Source: an uncultured Burkholderiaceae bacterium | GTDB lineage: Bacteria > Pseudomonadota > Gammaproteobacteria > Burkholderiales > Burkholderiaceae_B | Length of the DNA: 64,000 nt | Assembly (NCBI GenBank): GCA_934525625.1 | Contig: CAKSZL010000002.1 | Coordinates: 62,001-126,000 of the forward strand | Reading direction: 5' to 3' | Notes under the pieces: model-generated | The model's database searches: none | What the model was told of the DNA's origin: nothing | What the model saw: only the letters and a program-made list of their open reading frames with translations | Program-made: the position numbers and the translations under genes | In this document: one piece after another, positions 44,963 through 53,474 of the stretch | Layout: every line of letters begins with the position of its first letter | Numbering within the stretch: the stretch's first letter is position 1

Positions 44963-45652
44963 TCAGCTTCGAGCGGGCAATTGCAGCTTGTGTTCCAGGC
45001 GGCGCACCAGCGCGGCCGAGGCCAGGCTCAGCACCAGATAGATCAGGCCGGCCATGGTAAGCGGCGTGAAGTAATCGTAGCTGCGATCGCCGATAATGCG
45101 CGCGACGCTCAGCATCTCCAGCACGGCCACCACGCCCAGCAGAGGGACGTCCTTGGAAATCGAAATCAGGTAATTGCCCAGCGCTGGCACGATGCGCGCC
45201 AGTGCCTGCGGCAGCACCACGTGGCGGAAACCCGTCATCGGCGACAGTCCCAGCGCCCATGCGGCCTGGCGCTGACCTAGCGGCACGGCCTGCAGGCCGG
45301 CGCGGTACACCTCGGAAAGGTAAGCGCTGTATTGCAGCCCCAGCGCCAGCGCGCCCGTCAGAAAGGCGGGCAGCACCAGGCCGTAATCGGGCAGCACGTA
45401 ATACAGGAAGAACAGTTGTATGAGCAGCGGCGTGTCGCGCAGGAACTCGCTGATGAATCGCGCGGGCCAGGCGATGGCGCGCCAACTAGCGGCCTTCAGC
45501 ATGGCCAATAGCAGGCCCAGCACGGCGGCGATGGCAAAGCCCGCCACGGTGGCCTGCAAGGTGACGAGCAGGCCGCGCAGCAGTATGGGCAGCACCGACC
45601 ACGCGAACGCCCAGATGCCGTGATCGGCATCCCAGCTCAGGCCGAACAGCAT
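44963..45652 (-). CDS. ehuD: Ectoine/hydroxyectoine ABC permease EhuD-like
   Basis: 229 residues, five to six membrane segments. His/Glu/Gln permease type: FLRDTPLLIQLFFLYYVLPDYGL and LGLSPMTGFRHVVLPQALARIVPALGNYLISISKDVPLLGVV (EAA loop). Pairs with EhuC. A gap of 114 bases to ehuC holds no convincing gene. Confidence 0.85.
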   Translation of the reverse strand: MLFGLSWDADHGIWAFAWSVLPILLRGLLVTLQATVAGFAIAAVLGLLLAMLKAASWRAIAWPARFISEFLRDTPLLIQLFFLYYVLPDYGLVLPAFLTGALALGLQYSAYLSEVYRAGLQAVPLGQRQAAWALGLSPMTGFRHVVLPQALARIVPALGNYLISISKDVPLLGVVAVLEMLSVARIIGDRSYDYFTPLTMAGLIYLVLSLASAALVRRLEHKLQLPARS

Positions 45653-45766
45653 GGGCGGGCCTCCGTTGCGGCAATGCCTGCTGCGGCTTTCCGGGGCGCC
45701 GGGTACGCTGTGTGCCTTGAGCCGCGTGCGTGGCGCAGGAGAAGAGCAAGGGCGATGGCCGTCATG

Positions 45767-46438
45767 TCATCGTCCTTTCACGCGCCAGCGCCCCACGTGG
45801 CGCTCCAGCGCTTTCATCATGCCCGCCAGCACCAGCGCCATGCCGAAGTACATCAGCAGCAGCATGGTATAGACCGTGACGCTGTCTTGCGTGAGATTGC
45901 GGATCTGCTCGGCGCGAAAAGCCATGTCGGCCAGGCTGATCAAGGAGACCAGCGCCGTGTCTTTCAGATTTTGCACGGCCAGATTGCCCAGGCTGGGCAT
46001 CATCTCGGGCAGCGCTTGCGGCAGCCGCACGTGCCACAACGCCTGGGGCGGCGTCAGCCCCAAGCTAAGGCCGGCCTCCAACTGTCCGCTGCGCACCGCC
46101 TGCAGCGCGCCGCGCACGACCTCCGCGCCGTAGGCCCCGATGTTCAAGCTCAGGGCCAGAATGCCGGCCAGCATGGGGCTGAGCCGCCAGTCGTAGCCCA
46201 TGGCCTCGGCCACCAGCGGCAGGGCGAAAAACAGCCAGAACAACTGCACCAGCAATGAGGTGCCGCGAAAGAACTCCACCACGGCGGTGCACAGCCCGCG
46301 CACCCAGGCGCAACGATGAAAACGACCCAGCCCCAGCGCAAACGCAACGACAGCGCCTAGCACCGTCGAATACGCCGCCAGTTGCGCGGTAATGGCCGCA
46401 CCTTCCAGCAAAGGGGGCAGGTAGTCCATCCAGTTCAT
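45767..46438 (-). CDS. ehuC: Ectoine/hydroxyectoine ABC permease EhuC-like
   Basis: 223 residues. Same permease family; FFRGTSLLVQLFWLFFALPL and GLTPPQALWHVRLPQALPEMMPSLGNLAVQNLKDTALVSLISLADM. Between EhuB (94-base gap) and EhuD, all read leftward. Confidence 0.86.
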   Translation of the reverse strand: MNWMDYLPPLLEGAAITAQLAAYSTVLGAVVAFALGLGRFHRCAWVRGLCTAVVEFFRGTSLLVQLFWLFFALPLVAEAMGYDWRLSPMLAGILALSLNIGAYGAEVVRGALQAVRSGQLEAGLSLGLTPPQALWHVRLPQALPEMMPSLGNLAVQNLKDTALVSLISLADMAFRAEQIRNLTQDSVTVYTMLLLMYFGMALVLAGMMKALERHVGRWRVKGR

Positions 46439-46532
46439 GGCTCGGCGCTCATGAGCGTGCCGCTGGCGCCGGAGCTTTCGGCGTCAGCCGCCAAGCAGGC
46501 GTTGGCTGGGCGGGCGAGGGCGCACATGGCGC

Positions 46533-47402
46533 TCAGCCGCCGCAAAGCGCCGCTTGCGTCTTCTCGGCGGCGTGCGTCATGTCTTGTTCGCTGAAGCCGT
46601 ACTCGTCCAGAATGTCGCGCCATTCCTGGGTGCCGCGAAACTCCAGCAAGGCCTTGTTGAAAGCCTCGGCCAAAGCCTTGGCTTCCGGATGGAAGGCATA
46701 GGCGCCCCAACTGCGCACGGGCTGGCCATCGACGATCGGGTCTTCGAATTTTTCAGCCGCCTCGGTGCGCTTGCCCATCTGGGCCAATTGCGCCACCGTG
46801 GCGCCGGTAGCCGCATAAGCGGCCGCGCGGCCGGTGCTGACGGTGGAGATGGCGTCGGCATTGTTGGCGATGGTGACGATGCGCTCTTGCGGCACGCCCA
46901 TGGCGTTCAGAATGTCCAACTGATCGGCGCCGGCCATGATGGCGATCTTGTCGTCGTTGTCGACGAAATGCCGGTAGCCATGGATATCGGCCGGATTGCC
47001 CTTGGGCACCAGCAGGCCTTCGCCGTAAGAGCTATTGGGCTCCGAGAACAGCACCTGCTTGCAGCGCTGCGGCAATATGGCCATCTCCGCCGCCACCATG
47101 TCGAAATGCCGCGCTTGCAGGCCCGGAATCAATGAGCTGAAAGCCGTGGGCGTCCACTGGATGTCCTCGATCCCCATGCGCGCCAACACCTTGCGAGCCA
47201 CGTCCGGCCCCACGCCCTTGGCCTGGCCGCTCAGGTCGGTATAGCCATAGGGAATCTCGTTGGCGATGGCCACGCGTATGCGGCCTTGATCCTGCAAGGC
47301 CCGCAAACTGTTGTCCTGCGCCTGGGCGCCCAGCGGGGCCGCCAGGAGGAACACGGCGGCGCAGAATGATTTCGATAGAAAGGATAAAGAAGGTTTGAAC
47401 AT
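46533..47402 (-). CDS. ehuB: Ectoine/hydroxyectoine-binding periplasmic protein EhuB-like
   Basis: 289 residues. Signal peptide LSKSFCAAVFLLAAPLGAQAQ. SBP family 3 core: LQDQGRIRVAIANEIPYGYTDLSGQAKGVGPDVARKVLARMG and DMVAAEMAILPQRCKQVLFSEP; EhuB-type aromatic/ligand residues are in keeping with the ect neighbour. First gene of ehuBCD. No ehuA ATPase follows. Confidence 0.88.
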   Translation of the reverse strand: MFKPSLSFLSKSFCAAVFLLAAPLGAQAQDNSLRALQDQGRIRVAIANEIPYGYTDLSGQAKGVGPDVARKVLARMGIEDIQWTPTAFSSLIPGLQARHFDMVAAEMAILPQRCKQVLFSEPNSSYGEGLLVPKGNPADIHGYRHFVDNDDKIAIMAGADQLDILNAMGVPQERIVTIANNADAISTVSTGRAAAYAATGATVAQLAQMGKRTEAAEKFEDPIVDGQPVRSWGAYAFHPEAKALAEAFNKALLEFRGTQEWRDILDEYGFSEQDMTHAAEKTQAALCGG

Positions 47403-47441
47403 GCTCGGAAGGGCCTTTAGCCCGAGTTGATTCTTATATAA

Positions 47442-47471
47442 ATCATATCGTAGATAATAATTTCAGTTCAA
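47442..47471 (-). promoter_or_regulatory. Promoter of ehuBCD
   Basis: On the minus strand TTGAAC (complement of 47466-47471), 18-base spacer, TATGAT (complement of 47442-47447), in an AT-rich stretch, 40 bases upstream of the ehuB start. The rest of 47403-47777 has only the tRNA promoter and no believable gene. Confidence 0.6.
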
Positions 47472-47734
47472 ATTAATAATTTTGACGGTCTTGGAGGAGG
47501 CTACGTCCAGGGGGTATCCAACTGGCTGAACCCAGCGGTGTAGGGTCGAATGCGGAGGCTTGGCGGTCTGTGTAATACATGTAATACACAGAGCGAGCGA
47601 AGTCGCGTATGGAGAGGGAAGAGGCTGGGGAGTGAGCCTTAACAGCGGGAACCGTCTGGCGCGCGGCTTCGAACCTGGGCTTTCACGTTGGCGCGCCCAC
47701 TTTTCTACTATAGAGAGAAATTTTTTCGTGCAGA

Positions 47735-47765
47735 TTGGACAACGAAAGAAAACCTGTGTTATAGT
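47735..47765 (+). promoter_or_regulatory. Promoter of tRNA-Arg
   Basis: TTGGAC (47735-47740), 19-base spacer, TATAGT (47760-47765), with a GC-rich stretch before the tRNA start 12 bases downstream, as usual for stable RNA genes. Confidence 0.55.
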
Positions 47766-47777
47766 TACGTTCTTCGC

Positions 47778-47854
47778 GCGGCTGTAGCTCAGTTGGATAG
47801 AGTACTTGGCTACGAACCAAGGGGTCGTGGGTTCGAATCCTGCCAGCCGCGCCA
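47778..47854 (+). tRNA. tRNA-Arg (anticodon ACG)
   Basis: Acceptor arms GCGGCTG (47778-47784) and CAGCCGC (47844-47850), encoded GCCA end, D arm GCTC-AGTTGGATA-GAGT, anticodon stem CTTGG/CCAAG around loop CTACGAA giving anticodon ACG, and T arm with GTTCGAATC. Reads CGU/CGC/CGA codons after A34 deamination. Flanked by its own promoter and terminator; no phage is attached to it here. Confidence 0.97.
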
Positions 47855-47883
47855 CCTTATCTCCGGTCTAAACAACCGGTAAA

Positions 47884-47919
47884 AAGCCGTCTAGGTTAAA
47901 TAGCCTAGGCGGCTTTTTT
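47884..47919 (+). terminator. Terminator of tRNA-Arg
   Basis: AAGCCGTCTAGG (47884-47895) pairs with CCTAGGCGGCTT (47904-47915) with one G-T pair; T-run 47914-47919. Confidence 0.88.
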
Positions 47920-48039
47920 CATGCCTGTTAATTCTTGCCGACTGACATAGCAGCCAAGGGTTTTGCGTGTGGTGTAGCCCACCACATGTATTATTTTGAA
48001 ACAATCCTATCTTTATAGGTGTTTGCCTGCGATAGTGCT

Positions 48040-48060
48040 TAGGGGGCTATTTTTCCCCTA
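48040..48060 (+). promoter_or_regulatory. Hairpin in the cold-shock gene leader
   Basis: TAGGGG (48040-48045) and CCCCTA (48055-48060), ten bases upstream of the AGGAAAGA ribosome binding site. A second small stem CCTAT/ATAGG lies at 48005-48018. Leaders of cold-shock genes fold differently at low temperature, so these could be part of a thermosensitive leader. Confidence 0.4.
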
Positions 48061-48078
48061 GTACATTTAGGAAAGACA

Positions 48079-48288
48079 TTGAAAACAGAAATCGGTATCG
48101 TGAAGTGGTTCAACAACGACAAAGGCTTCGGCTTTATCATGCCCGAGCTTGGCGGAAAGGATCTCTTCGCGCACTACAGCGAAATCCAAGGCACCGGGCA
48201 CAAATCCCTTGAAGAAAACCAGCGTGTTTCCTTCGTGGCCGGTATGGGTCAGAAAGGCCCTTGCGCTACGAAAATCCAAGTGATTTGA
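48079..48288 (+). CDS. Cold-shock domain protein (CspA family)
   Basis: 69 residues. RNA-binding motifs RNP1 KGFGFIM (residues 15-21) and RNP2 LFAHYS (about 29-34). Start is TTG at 48079 with AGGAAAGA before it; no ATG or GTG fits. Nucleic acid chaperone preventing RNA structure in the cold. Terminator follows at 48333. Confidence 0.92.
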   Translation: MKTEIGIVKWFNNDKGFGFIMPELGGKDLFAHYSEIQGTGHKSLEENQRVSFVAGMGQKGPCATKIQVI

Positions 48289-48332
48289 TCTCGATGGTTT
48301 GCCTGAACAGGTAAACCAGCCGCAGGACGAAC

Positions 48333-48366
48333 AAAGCCGAATCAATGAAACATTGATTCGGCTTTT
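48333..48366 (+). terminator. Terminator of the cold-shock gene
   Basis: Perfect 15-base stem AAAGCCGAATCAATG (48333-48347) with CATTGATTCGGCTTT (48351-48365), loop AAA, ending in TTTT. An additional hairpin (48296-48317) lies between the stop and this terminator. Confidence 0.93.
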
Positions 48367-48507
48367 GCATTGGGGGCTTCGGGCGGATACGCGGCTGCGG
48401 GCTGCCTGTTGTTGGACGCCTGTGGGCAGACACAAACTGTATGCTCTTCAAGGCGCTTTATACCAGGTTCGTAGCGGTTTTGGGCAAAAAAGCAGTACAA
48501 TCCTAGG

Positions 48508-48651
48508 GTTTTCATCACAATAGGAGCGGTTCTCGTGAGTTCAGATTCGGACGAGAGTTGTCGATCTTGTATCGATGCTTTTGTCATTTGGGACCAGGCG
48601 GAATCTCTCTGACTTTGCCACGTCCTGAATGACAGGATGTGGTGTCTTTTT
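48508..48651 (+). ncRNA. Structured leader or small RNA ending in an intrinsic terminator
   Basis: A TACAAT -10 box at 48496-48501 has no good -35. Downstream are three stems: TCTCGT/ACGAGA (48531-48536 with 48551-48556), TCGAT/ATCGA (48561-48565 with 48571-48575) and a 9-base stem CACGTCCTG/CAGGATGTG (48619-48627 with 48633-48641) followed by GTGTCTTTTT. It could be a cis-acting attenuator for the gene at 48808 or a separate small RNA. No gene is seen between 48367 and 48807. Confidence 0.4.
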
Positions 48652-48807
48652 CGGCAGGCAGTCGGCTTGTCGTCTCTTCATACACCAATAGTCTGAAAAT
48701 GCGCCGTGGTGCGTCGGCACCAGTGTGCGTATTCGCCCGTTACAAAGCCCATAGGCTTGCGGGTGCCTGCTCGCTTGTCCGCCCCTGCCGTCGCAGTGGA
48801 GGTCGTT

Positions 48808-49170
48808 ATGCGTTTTTTCAATGGATTGTTGGCTCGTTATTCCGGCGCTGGCAGTGCCGACGGCAGTTGCCGCTCGGCTGCGCGCCGGCATGCCGAAACG
48901 CCGTCTTTGGGCCGCACCCGCTTATCGATCGTCTGCCATCGGAATGACGTCCAGGCCGTGCGCCGGCGTATTCATGCCAAGCTTGGCACCATAGACGCCG
49001 AGGTCGCCCGCGTGGAGGTTACGCCCATGGCGCCCGAGGGGCTGTTCAACGTGTGCTTTACGGTGGCTTACCCGGCGGATCAGCGCAAAACCCTGATGGA
49101 TCAGGTGGGCGCGTTTGCGGACGACGAGTCCATCCATCGCATTCGCTTCGGGAGCATTCCGGCGGTCTGA
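48808..49170 (+). CDS. Small ACT-like protein resembling the MgtC C-terminal domain
   Basis: 120 residues. GTGGAGG site ten bases before ATG 48808. The first 40 residues are basic and unstructured (MRFFNGLLARYSGAGSADG...); the rest (RTRLSIVCHRNDVQAVRRRIHAKLG...VEVTPMAPEGLFNVCFTVAYPADQRKTLMDQVGAFADDESIHRIRFG) has the beta-alpha-beta-beta-alpha-beta pattern of the soluble domain that follows the MgtC membrane part. No membrane segment is present. Function uncertain. Confidence 0.5.
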   Translation: MRFFNGLLARYSGAGSADGSCRSAARRHAETPSLGRTRLSIVCHRNDVQAVRRRIHAKLGTIDAEVARVEVTPMAPEGLFNVCFTVAYPADQRKTLMDQVGAFADDESIHRIRFGSIPAV

Positions 49171-49285
49171 CGGCTGCGGCCCTAAAAAGCCCCACAACAA
49201 ACCTCAAAGCAAACCAAAACTCGAAGGCTTCGAACGCAAACTGACTCCAAGAAGTCGGAGGCTTTAGGAAGCCAAGAGCTATTGG

Positions 49286-49322
49286 CCTGGGTTCGGTACA
49301 GTACCGAACCCAGGTCTTTTTT
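49286..49322 (+). terminator. Terminator after the ACT-like gene
   Basis: CCTGGGTTCGGTAC (49286-49299) and GTACCGAACCCAGG (49301-49314), then TCTTTTTT. Almost perfect palindrome, so it may also work leftward. Confidence 0.85.
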
Positions 49323-49597
49323 ATTTGAAACGTGCTTATTTGATGAAACGTGCTTGGACCGCGCATGGAAATCACCATTCATATGCGTCTAACCAGAATC
49401 AAAATCTAACAAATTCAATTAAAACTAACTAAATAATGACAATTTCCTACAAAGAGTAAATATTTGATTTATATCGCAGAGGCGATTGAATAAGCCATTA
49501 CTATTGTTCGGTCATCCGATGACACATTTTTATAAAAACATCAATGCCGTTTTATGACTATATGAATACGGCGGTATCGAACATTGGAGATGCCATC
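49323..49597. other. AT-rich segment before the VWA lipoprotein gene
   Basis: About 275 bases of clearly lower GC than the surrounding genome, with runs such as CAATTAAAACTAACTAAAT. No gene seen. It contains a small palindrome GTCATCCGATGAC (49511-49523) and must hold the promoter of the following gene. The composition suggests foreign DNA or a silencer-protein (H-NS-like) target. Confidence 0.45.
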
Positions 49598-51172
49598 ATG
49601 CATACAGTTCTTTCTGCCCGTAGCCTGGCAGCTATCGCATTCGCTCTTTCCTTGGCCGCTTGCGGCGGCGGCGGTGGCGACGACCCGGCGCCGTCCCCGA
49701 ACCCCGAAGAACCCGGCCCCGGCCCCGATCCAGACCCGAACCCCGATCCAGACCCCGATCCCCAGCCCCAGGCCATCCAGGGCGTCATCGTCGTACCCGA
49801 CGGCGCCCAGGCGGCCGACCCCGCGGCGCGCGCTCGGGTGAAAGCGGCATTGCTGCGGCCTAAGGCGGTTGCCGCCGCCGATGCATGCGCGCATATTCCC
49901 ACCGGCTATGTGCCCGTGGCCAATGCGTCCATCTCGTTCTCGACGGCGGACGGCCAAGTCTCCGGCGTGACCGCGCAGACCGACGAGTGCGGCGAGTTTT
50001 CGGCTTCCGTTCCGGGGGACATCGCCTACGTGACGGCCTCGGCCAACGGCTACAAGGACATCAAGGTGCCTGTCGCCTCCTTCGAGCCGGCGACGGGCGG
50101 CACGCCTCCCGCCTTCTCGGTGCTGCCGGACGTGGCGGGGGCTGGCTACGAGATCGCGTCGCTGCAGTGGACGAACAGCAAGCTGTACTTCACCCTCGTC
50201 GACACCATCACCAACAAGGCGGTGCTGGGCGTGCCGCAAACCGCCGTCACCTATAAGGTTAACGGCGGGCCCATCAGCGATTTGAAATCCTTGTCTTATG
50301 CGGCCTCCCAATCGGGCGGCGATGCCAGCATCGCGCTGGCGCTGGATGCCAGCGGGTCCATGGGCAGCACCATTTATGATGAGAATTTCAATCCTGTCCT
50401 GGACGAGAACGGCATGCGCTTGAACGCGCTGCGCATGAGCGCCAAGGCGTCCCACACCTTCCTGGATGGCAAGCGCGCCAATGACGAGGTGGGCTTTGTG
50501 ATCTTCGATGGCAAAACCGACTGGATAGACAGCGACTACCTGGATCAACGCAGCTTCGTCACCGGCCCCAGCAATGCCACCGTGCCTTATCAGCCGTCAT
50601 ACGAAGCCTCCGGCTTCAATACCAGCGCAAATGATTTGCGCCTGACGGTGGACTTCTACAACAGCAATTCGCAGTTGTGGAGTTCAGCTGGCGCCGACCC
50701 GGTGCATAGCGCCTTGCCCGACACGCTCAAGGCCCAAGGCTCTTATCCGTGGGGCGGCATAACGGCGGCCTATGACGCGGCGGATCTGGCCAGGCAAAAA
50801 GTCGAGGCGCGCGCCAATGCCCGCAAAATCGTGGTCTTGATGTCAGATGGCGAAGACAATGCCAGCTGGAATGTGAACGTGAACACGCTGATCGACAACT
50901 TCAAGGTGTCAGGCATTCCGCTGTGGACGGTGGCTTACGGTGCGAGCGTCTCGGAGGCCACGCTCAAGCGCATAGCGGATGAAACCGGCGGCCACTACAT
51001 CTCGTCGGTCGACCAGTCGCAGTTGCAGGCCGAGTTCGCGGCCATGCAAACCGGCATCGTGTTCCAGTACATCGCCGAACTGAACGAGGACACGCTGCCG
51101 GCCAACACCACGCTGGAACTGGAGCTGGATTACGGCTCGCTGAGCACGTCGCGGTCGGTGACGCTGCAGTAA
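49598..51172 (+). CDS. von Willebrand factor A domain lipoprotein
   Basis: 524 residues from ATG 49598 (TTGGAG at -12). Lipobox LSLAACGGGGG at residues 15-25, then a Pro/Asp-rich linker of repeated DP and NP pairs. Carboxypeptidase-like beta domain (residues 60-200). The VWA domain starts at SIALALDASGSMGS (MIDAS DxSxS) and includes IVVLMSDGEDNASWN. The cell-surface-anchored VWA probably binds a protein partner; function otherwise unknown. No system partners are seen nearby. Confidence 0.8.
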   Translation: MHTVLSARSLAAIAFALSLAACGGGGGDDPAPSPNPEEPGPGPDPDPNPDPDPDPQPQAIQGVIVVPDGAQAADPAARARVKAALLRPKAVAAADACAHIPTGYVPVANASISFSTADGQVSGVTAQTDECGEFSASVPGDIAYVTASANGYKDIKVPVASFEPATGGTPPAFSVLPDVAGAGYEIASLQWTNSKLYFTLVDTITNKAVLGVPQTAVTYKVNGGPISDLKSLSYAASQSGGDASIALALDASGSMGSTIYDENFNPVLDENGMRLNALRMSAKASHTFLDGKRANDEVGFVIFDGKTDWIDSDYLDQRSFVTGPSNATVPYQPSYEASGFNTSANDLRLTVDFYNSNSQLWSSAGADPVHSALPDTLKAQGSYPWGGITAAYDAADLARQKVEARANARKIVVLMSDGEDNASWNVNVNTLIDNFKVSGIPLWTVAYGASVSEATLKRIADETGGHYISSVDQSQLQAEFAAMQTGIVFQYIAELNEDTLPANTTLELELDYGSLSTSRSVTLQ

Positions 51173-51298
51173 AAGGCGGTGGGCCGATATTCTCGTTCGC
51201 CGCGGACAAAGCGGTTCACGAGTACCGGCAACAAGGGCGCGATCCCCAGGGGTCGCGCCCTTTGCTTATGCGTTCTCGCCAGGCGTGCTTTCGTGTTC

Positions 51299-51850
51299 TT
51301 ACTTGCGCGAAATGAACCGATTGCCTTCGATGTAGAACCGCAGCGGCTTGGCGGCCCATTCCTGGGCGTAGGCCACGCCTATGCGCGGCGTTTCGACGAT
51401 GCGGACGTCTTGCGTGTCGGGCGGCGCCAGCAGGTGCAGTTCGTCGCTGCACAAATCATGGCCGTAATGCCGTTTGTCTATGCCCAATGCGCGCGTCAGC
51501 AGGCCGGGGCCGCGCGTGTTGCCTTCGATGTTGGCGACGGGTTCGACGGCGCGCAGCAGCACGCCGGTGCCGCTGCCTTCGGCTTCGGTGACGACGTTCA
51601 TGCAATGATGCATGCCGTAGATGAGATACACATAGGCATGGCCGGGCGGGCCGAACATGGCGCGCGTGCGCGGGGTGGGGCCGCGTGCGGAATGGGCGGC
51701 CAGGTCGCCCGGGCCCAGATAGGCCTCCACCTCGACGATGCGCGCCATGCGCGCCAGGCCGTCCACCTGGTGCACGACTATCTTGCCCAGCAGTTCGCGG
51801 GCCACGGTAACGGTGTCCCGGTCGTAGAAATCGCGGTTCAGTCTTTGCAT
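51299..51850 (-). CDS. 3-methyladenine DNA glycosylase (AAG/Mpg type)
   Basis: 183 residues. Mpg family: LLGKIVVH, RIVEVEAYLGPGDLAAHSARGPTPRTRAMFGPPGHAYVYLIYGMHHCMNVV, with the catalytic Glu in EVEAY, and RGPGLLTRALGI. Removes alkylated purines, first step of base excision repair. Lies 10 bases after the DUF336 gene. Confidence 0.93.
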   Translation of the reverse strand: MQRLNRDFYDRDTVTVARELLGKIVVHQVDGLARMARIVEVEAYLGPGDLAAHSARGPTPRTRAMFGPPGHAYVYLIYGMHHCMNVVTEAEGSGTGVLLRAVEPVANIEGNTRGPGLLTRALGIDKRHYGHDLCSDELHLLAPPDTQDVRIVETPRIGVAYAQEWAAKPLRFYIEGNRFISRK

Positions 51851-51860
51851 GTTGCGATCA

Positions 51861-52310
51861 TCAGGCCTCGTCGGCCACGGTCTTGCGCCCGGCGTCGGCG
51901 ATGGCTTCGTCTTGCTGTTCGGTTGCGCCGGAGACGCCGATGGCGCCGATGCGCCGGCCGTCGAATTCGATGGGCAGGCCGCCGCCAAAGGCCACGAAGC
52001 GCGGACGCGACAGCAGGCCCTGGCGCACGGCGGGGGAATGGTGCTTCTCGAATACCTCTTCCCATTGGCCTGTGGGCACGCCGAAGCCGGCGGCGGTATA
52101 GGCTTTGTCGATGGCGATGTCCATGCAGTGCATGGGCGCGCCGGGCATGCGCACGAAGCCGGCCAGCAGGCCGCCGGCGTCCACGACGGCGATATTGACC
52201 GCCACGCCCAGCGATTCGGCGTGGGCCAGCGCGGCCCGGGTGGCGGCCAGGGCGGCTTGCGCGCTGATGACAGGGCGATCGACGGCGGGGCCGGTTGGGG
52301 AGTCTGCCAT
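51861..52310 (-). CDS. GlcG/HbpS-like protein (DUF336)
   Basis: 149 residues. VAVNIAVVDAGGLLAGFVRMPGAPMHCMDIAIDKAYTAAGFGVPTGQWEE and GGGLPIEFDGRRIGAIGVSGAT are typical of the family, which binds haem in some members. It often rides in phenol and aromatic operons; role there unknown. 146 bases after catechol dioxygenase. Confidence 0.85.
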   Translation of the reverse strand: MADSPTGPAVDRPVISAQAALAATRAALAHAESLGVAVNIAVVDAGGLLAGFVRMPGAPMHCMDIAIDKAYTAAGFGVPTGQWEEVFEKHHSPAVRQGLLSRPRFVAFGGGLPIEFDGRRIGAIGVSGATEQQDEAIADAGRKTVADEA

Positions 52311-52383
52311 GGGGAAACCTCCTTGATGTCTGCGGGTTTAGGTGCGGGGCGTTCAGCGCGCGGGGCGGACGCGGCGAACGGCA

Positions 52384-52407
52384 ACAGGCCGGCATGGGCC
52401 GGCCTGT
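52384..52407. terminator. Long hairpin between catechol dioxygenase and DUF336 genes
   Basis: ACAGGCCGGC (52384-52393), loop ATGG, GCCGGCCTGT (52398-52407), a perfect 10-base GC stem. No T-run in either direction, so more likely a processing or partial-termination site in the phenol transcript than a full stop. Confidence 0.45.
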
Positions 52408-52456
52408 ACCGTGGCGGCTGCCCAGGCGTCCGGCGCGGGACGCCCAGGCGATGGGC

Positions 52457-53404
52457 TCAGGTATAGACCTCGGTGAAAGAGGGTACCAGATCGCCGGTGT
52501 GGTAGAAGATGCCGCTGCCGAGCTGGTCTTCCGTCCAGGTGGTGATGGGCCGGTCGCGTTGCGCCAGATAGCCCAGGCCGGCGAAGGTTTCGTTGCGGTT
52601 GCCGCTGGGGTCGAAGAAGTAGATGGTTTCGCCCCGGGTGATGCCGTGGCGGGTGGGGGCCACGTCTATGCGCACCTTCTTCTTGGCCATGATGTCGGCC
52701 GACTTGAGCACGTCGTGCCAGGAATCCAGGAAGTAGGCGATGTGGTGCAGGCCGCTGGTGGGGCCGCCGACGAAGGCGATGTCGTGCGGGGTGGTGGTGC
52801 AGGCCATCCAGGTGGCGACTTGAATGCTTTGGTCGGGGCCGGCCACGACCTGCTCGGTCAGGAAGAAATCCAGCACTTCGGACATGAAGCGGGTATTGGC
52901 TTCGACGGTGTTGATGCCGGCTTCCGGGTTGAGCTCGCACATCAACAGGCAGTGGTCGAGCCAGTGCGCGCCGCTGCCCTTGATGTCGTCGGGCCAGGGG
53001 TCGGGGTTGAGCGAGCCGACGTCGGTGCCCACCAATTCCTTGGTGGCGTACAGGCGCATTTCATGGCCGCTAGGCAGGGTGAATTGCAGCATGCGGCCGG
53101 TAAAGGGCAGGGCGCCTTCGGGCAGCCAGGCGGTGGCCAGGCCCCAGGCTTCGATGCGCGGCTGCAGGCGGTCGAGGTCTTCCTCGCTGCGCACCTTGTA
53201 GGCGATGTGGTTCATGCCGGCGCGGTCGGAAGGGGTGAGGATCAGGGAGTATTTATCCCATTCGTCCCAACATTTCAGATAGGCGTTGCCTTGCTGGTCG
53301 CGGGCCACGGTTTTCATGCCGAGCACGTTTTCGTAGTGGTTGAGGGCGGCGTCCATGTCCATGACTCTCAGGCTGGCATGGCCGATTCTTAGAACTGCGC
53401 TCAT
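52457..53404 (-). CDS. dmpB: Catechol 2,3-dioxygenase
   Basis: 315 residues, extradiol type I. Iron ligands His151 ([10 protein letters not shown]), His220 or 221 ([12 protein letters not shown]) and Glu272 (GNRNETFAG) sit in the standard places of the XylE/DmpB family. Opens catechol to 2-hydroxymuconic semialdehyde. In the usual dmp/aph order, after ferredoxin dmpQ. The rest of the meta pathway is not in the window. Confidence 0.95.
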   Translation of the reverse strand: MSAVLRIGHASLRVMDMDAALNHYENVLGMKTVARDQQGNAYLKCWDEWDKYSLILTPSDRAGMNHIAYKVRSEEDLDRLQPRIEAWGLATAWLPEGALPFTGRMLQFTLPSGHEMRLYATKELVGTDVGSLNPDPWPDDIKGSGAHWLDHCLLMCELNPEAGINTVEANTRFMSEVLDFFLTEQVVAGPDQSIQVATWMACTTTPHDIAFVGGPTSGLHHIAYFLDSWHDVLKSADIMAKKKVRIDVAPTRHGITRGETIYFFDPSGNRNETFAGLGYLAQRDRPITTWTEDQLGSGIFYHTGDLVPSFTEVYT

Positions 53405-53474
53405 GGTGTGTCTCCTGGTGTGCGATCGATGACGTATCGATCCTGATAGGGTAAGTGGGTTTAGTTTGGCCCCG

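Noticed and set aside
47463..47855. A 130-codon minus-strand frame ending in the tRNA-Arg gene
   Set aside because: It reads the complement of the tRNA (MARLAGFEPTTPWFV is the typical false peptide from such antisense) and continues through the ehuB promoter.
48508..48800. Manganese riboswitch (yybP-ykoY type) before the ACT-like gene
   Set aside because: The conserved GGGGAGUAG-type element could not be found; a CATAC-containing stretch near 48679 alone is not enough.
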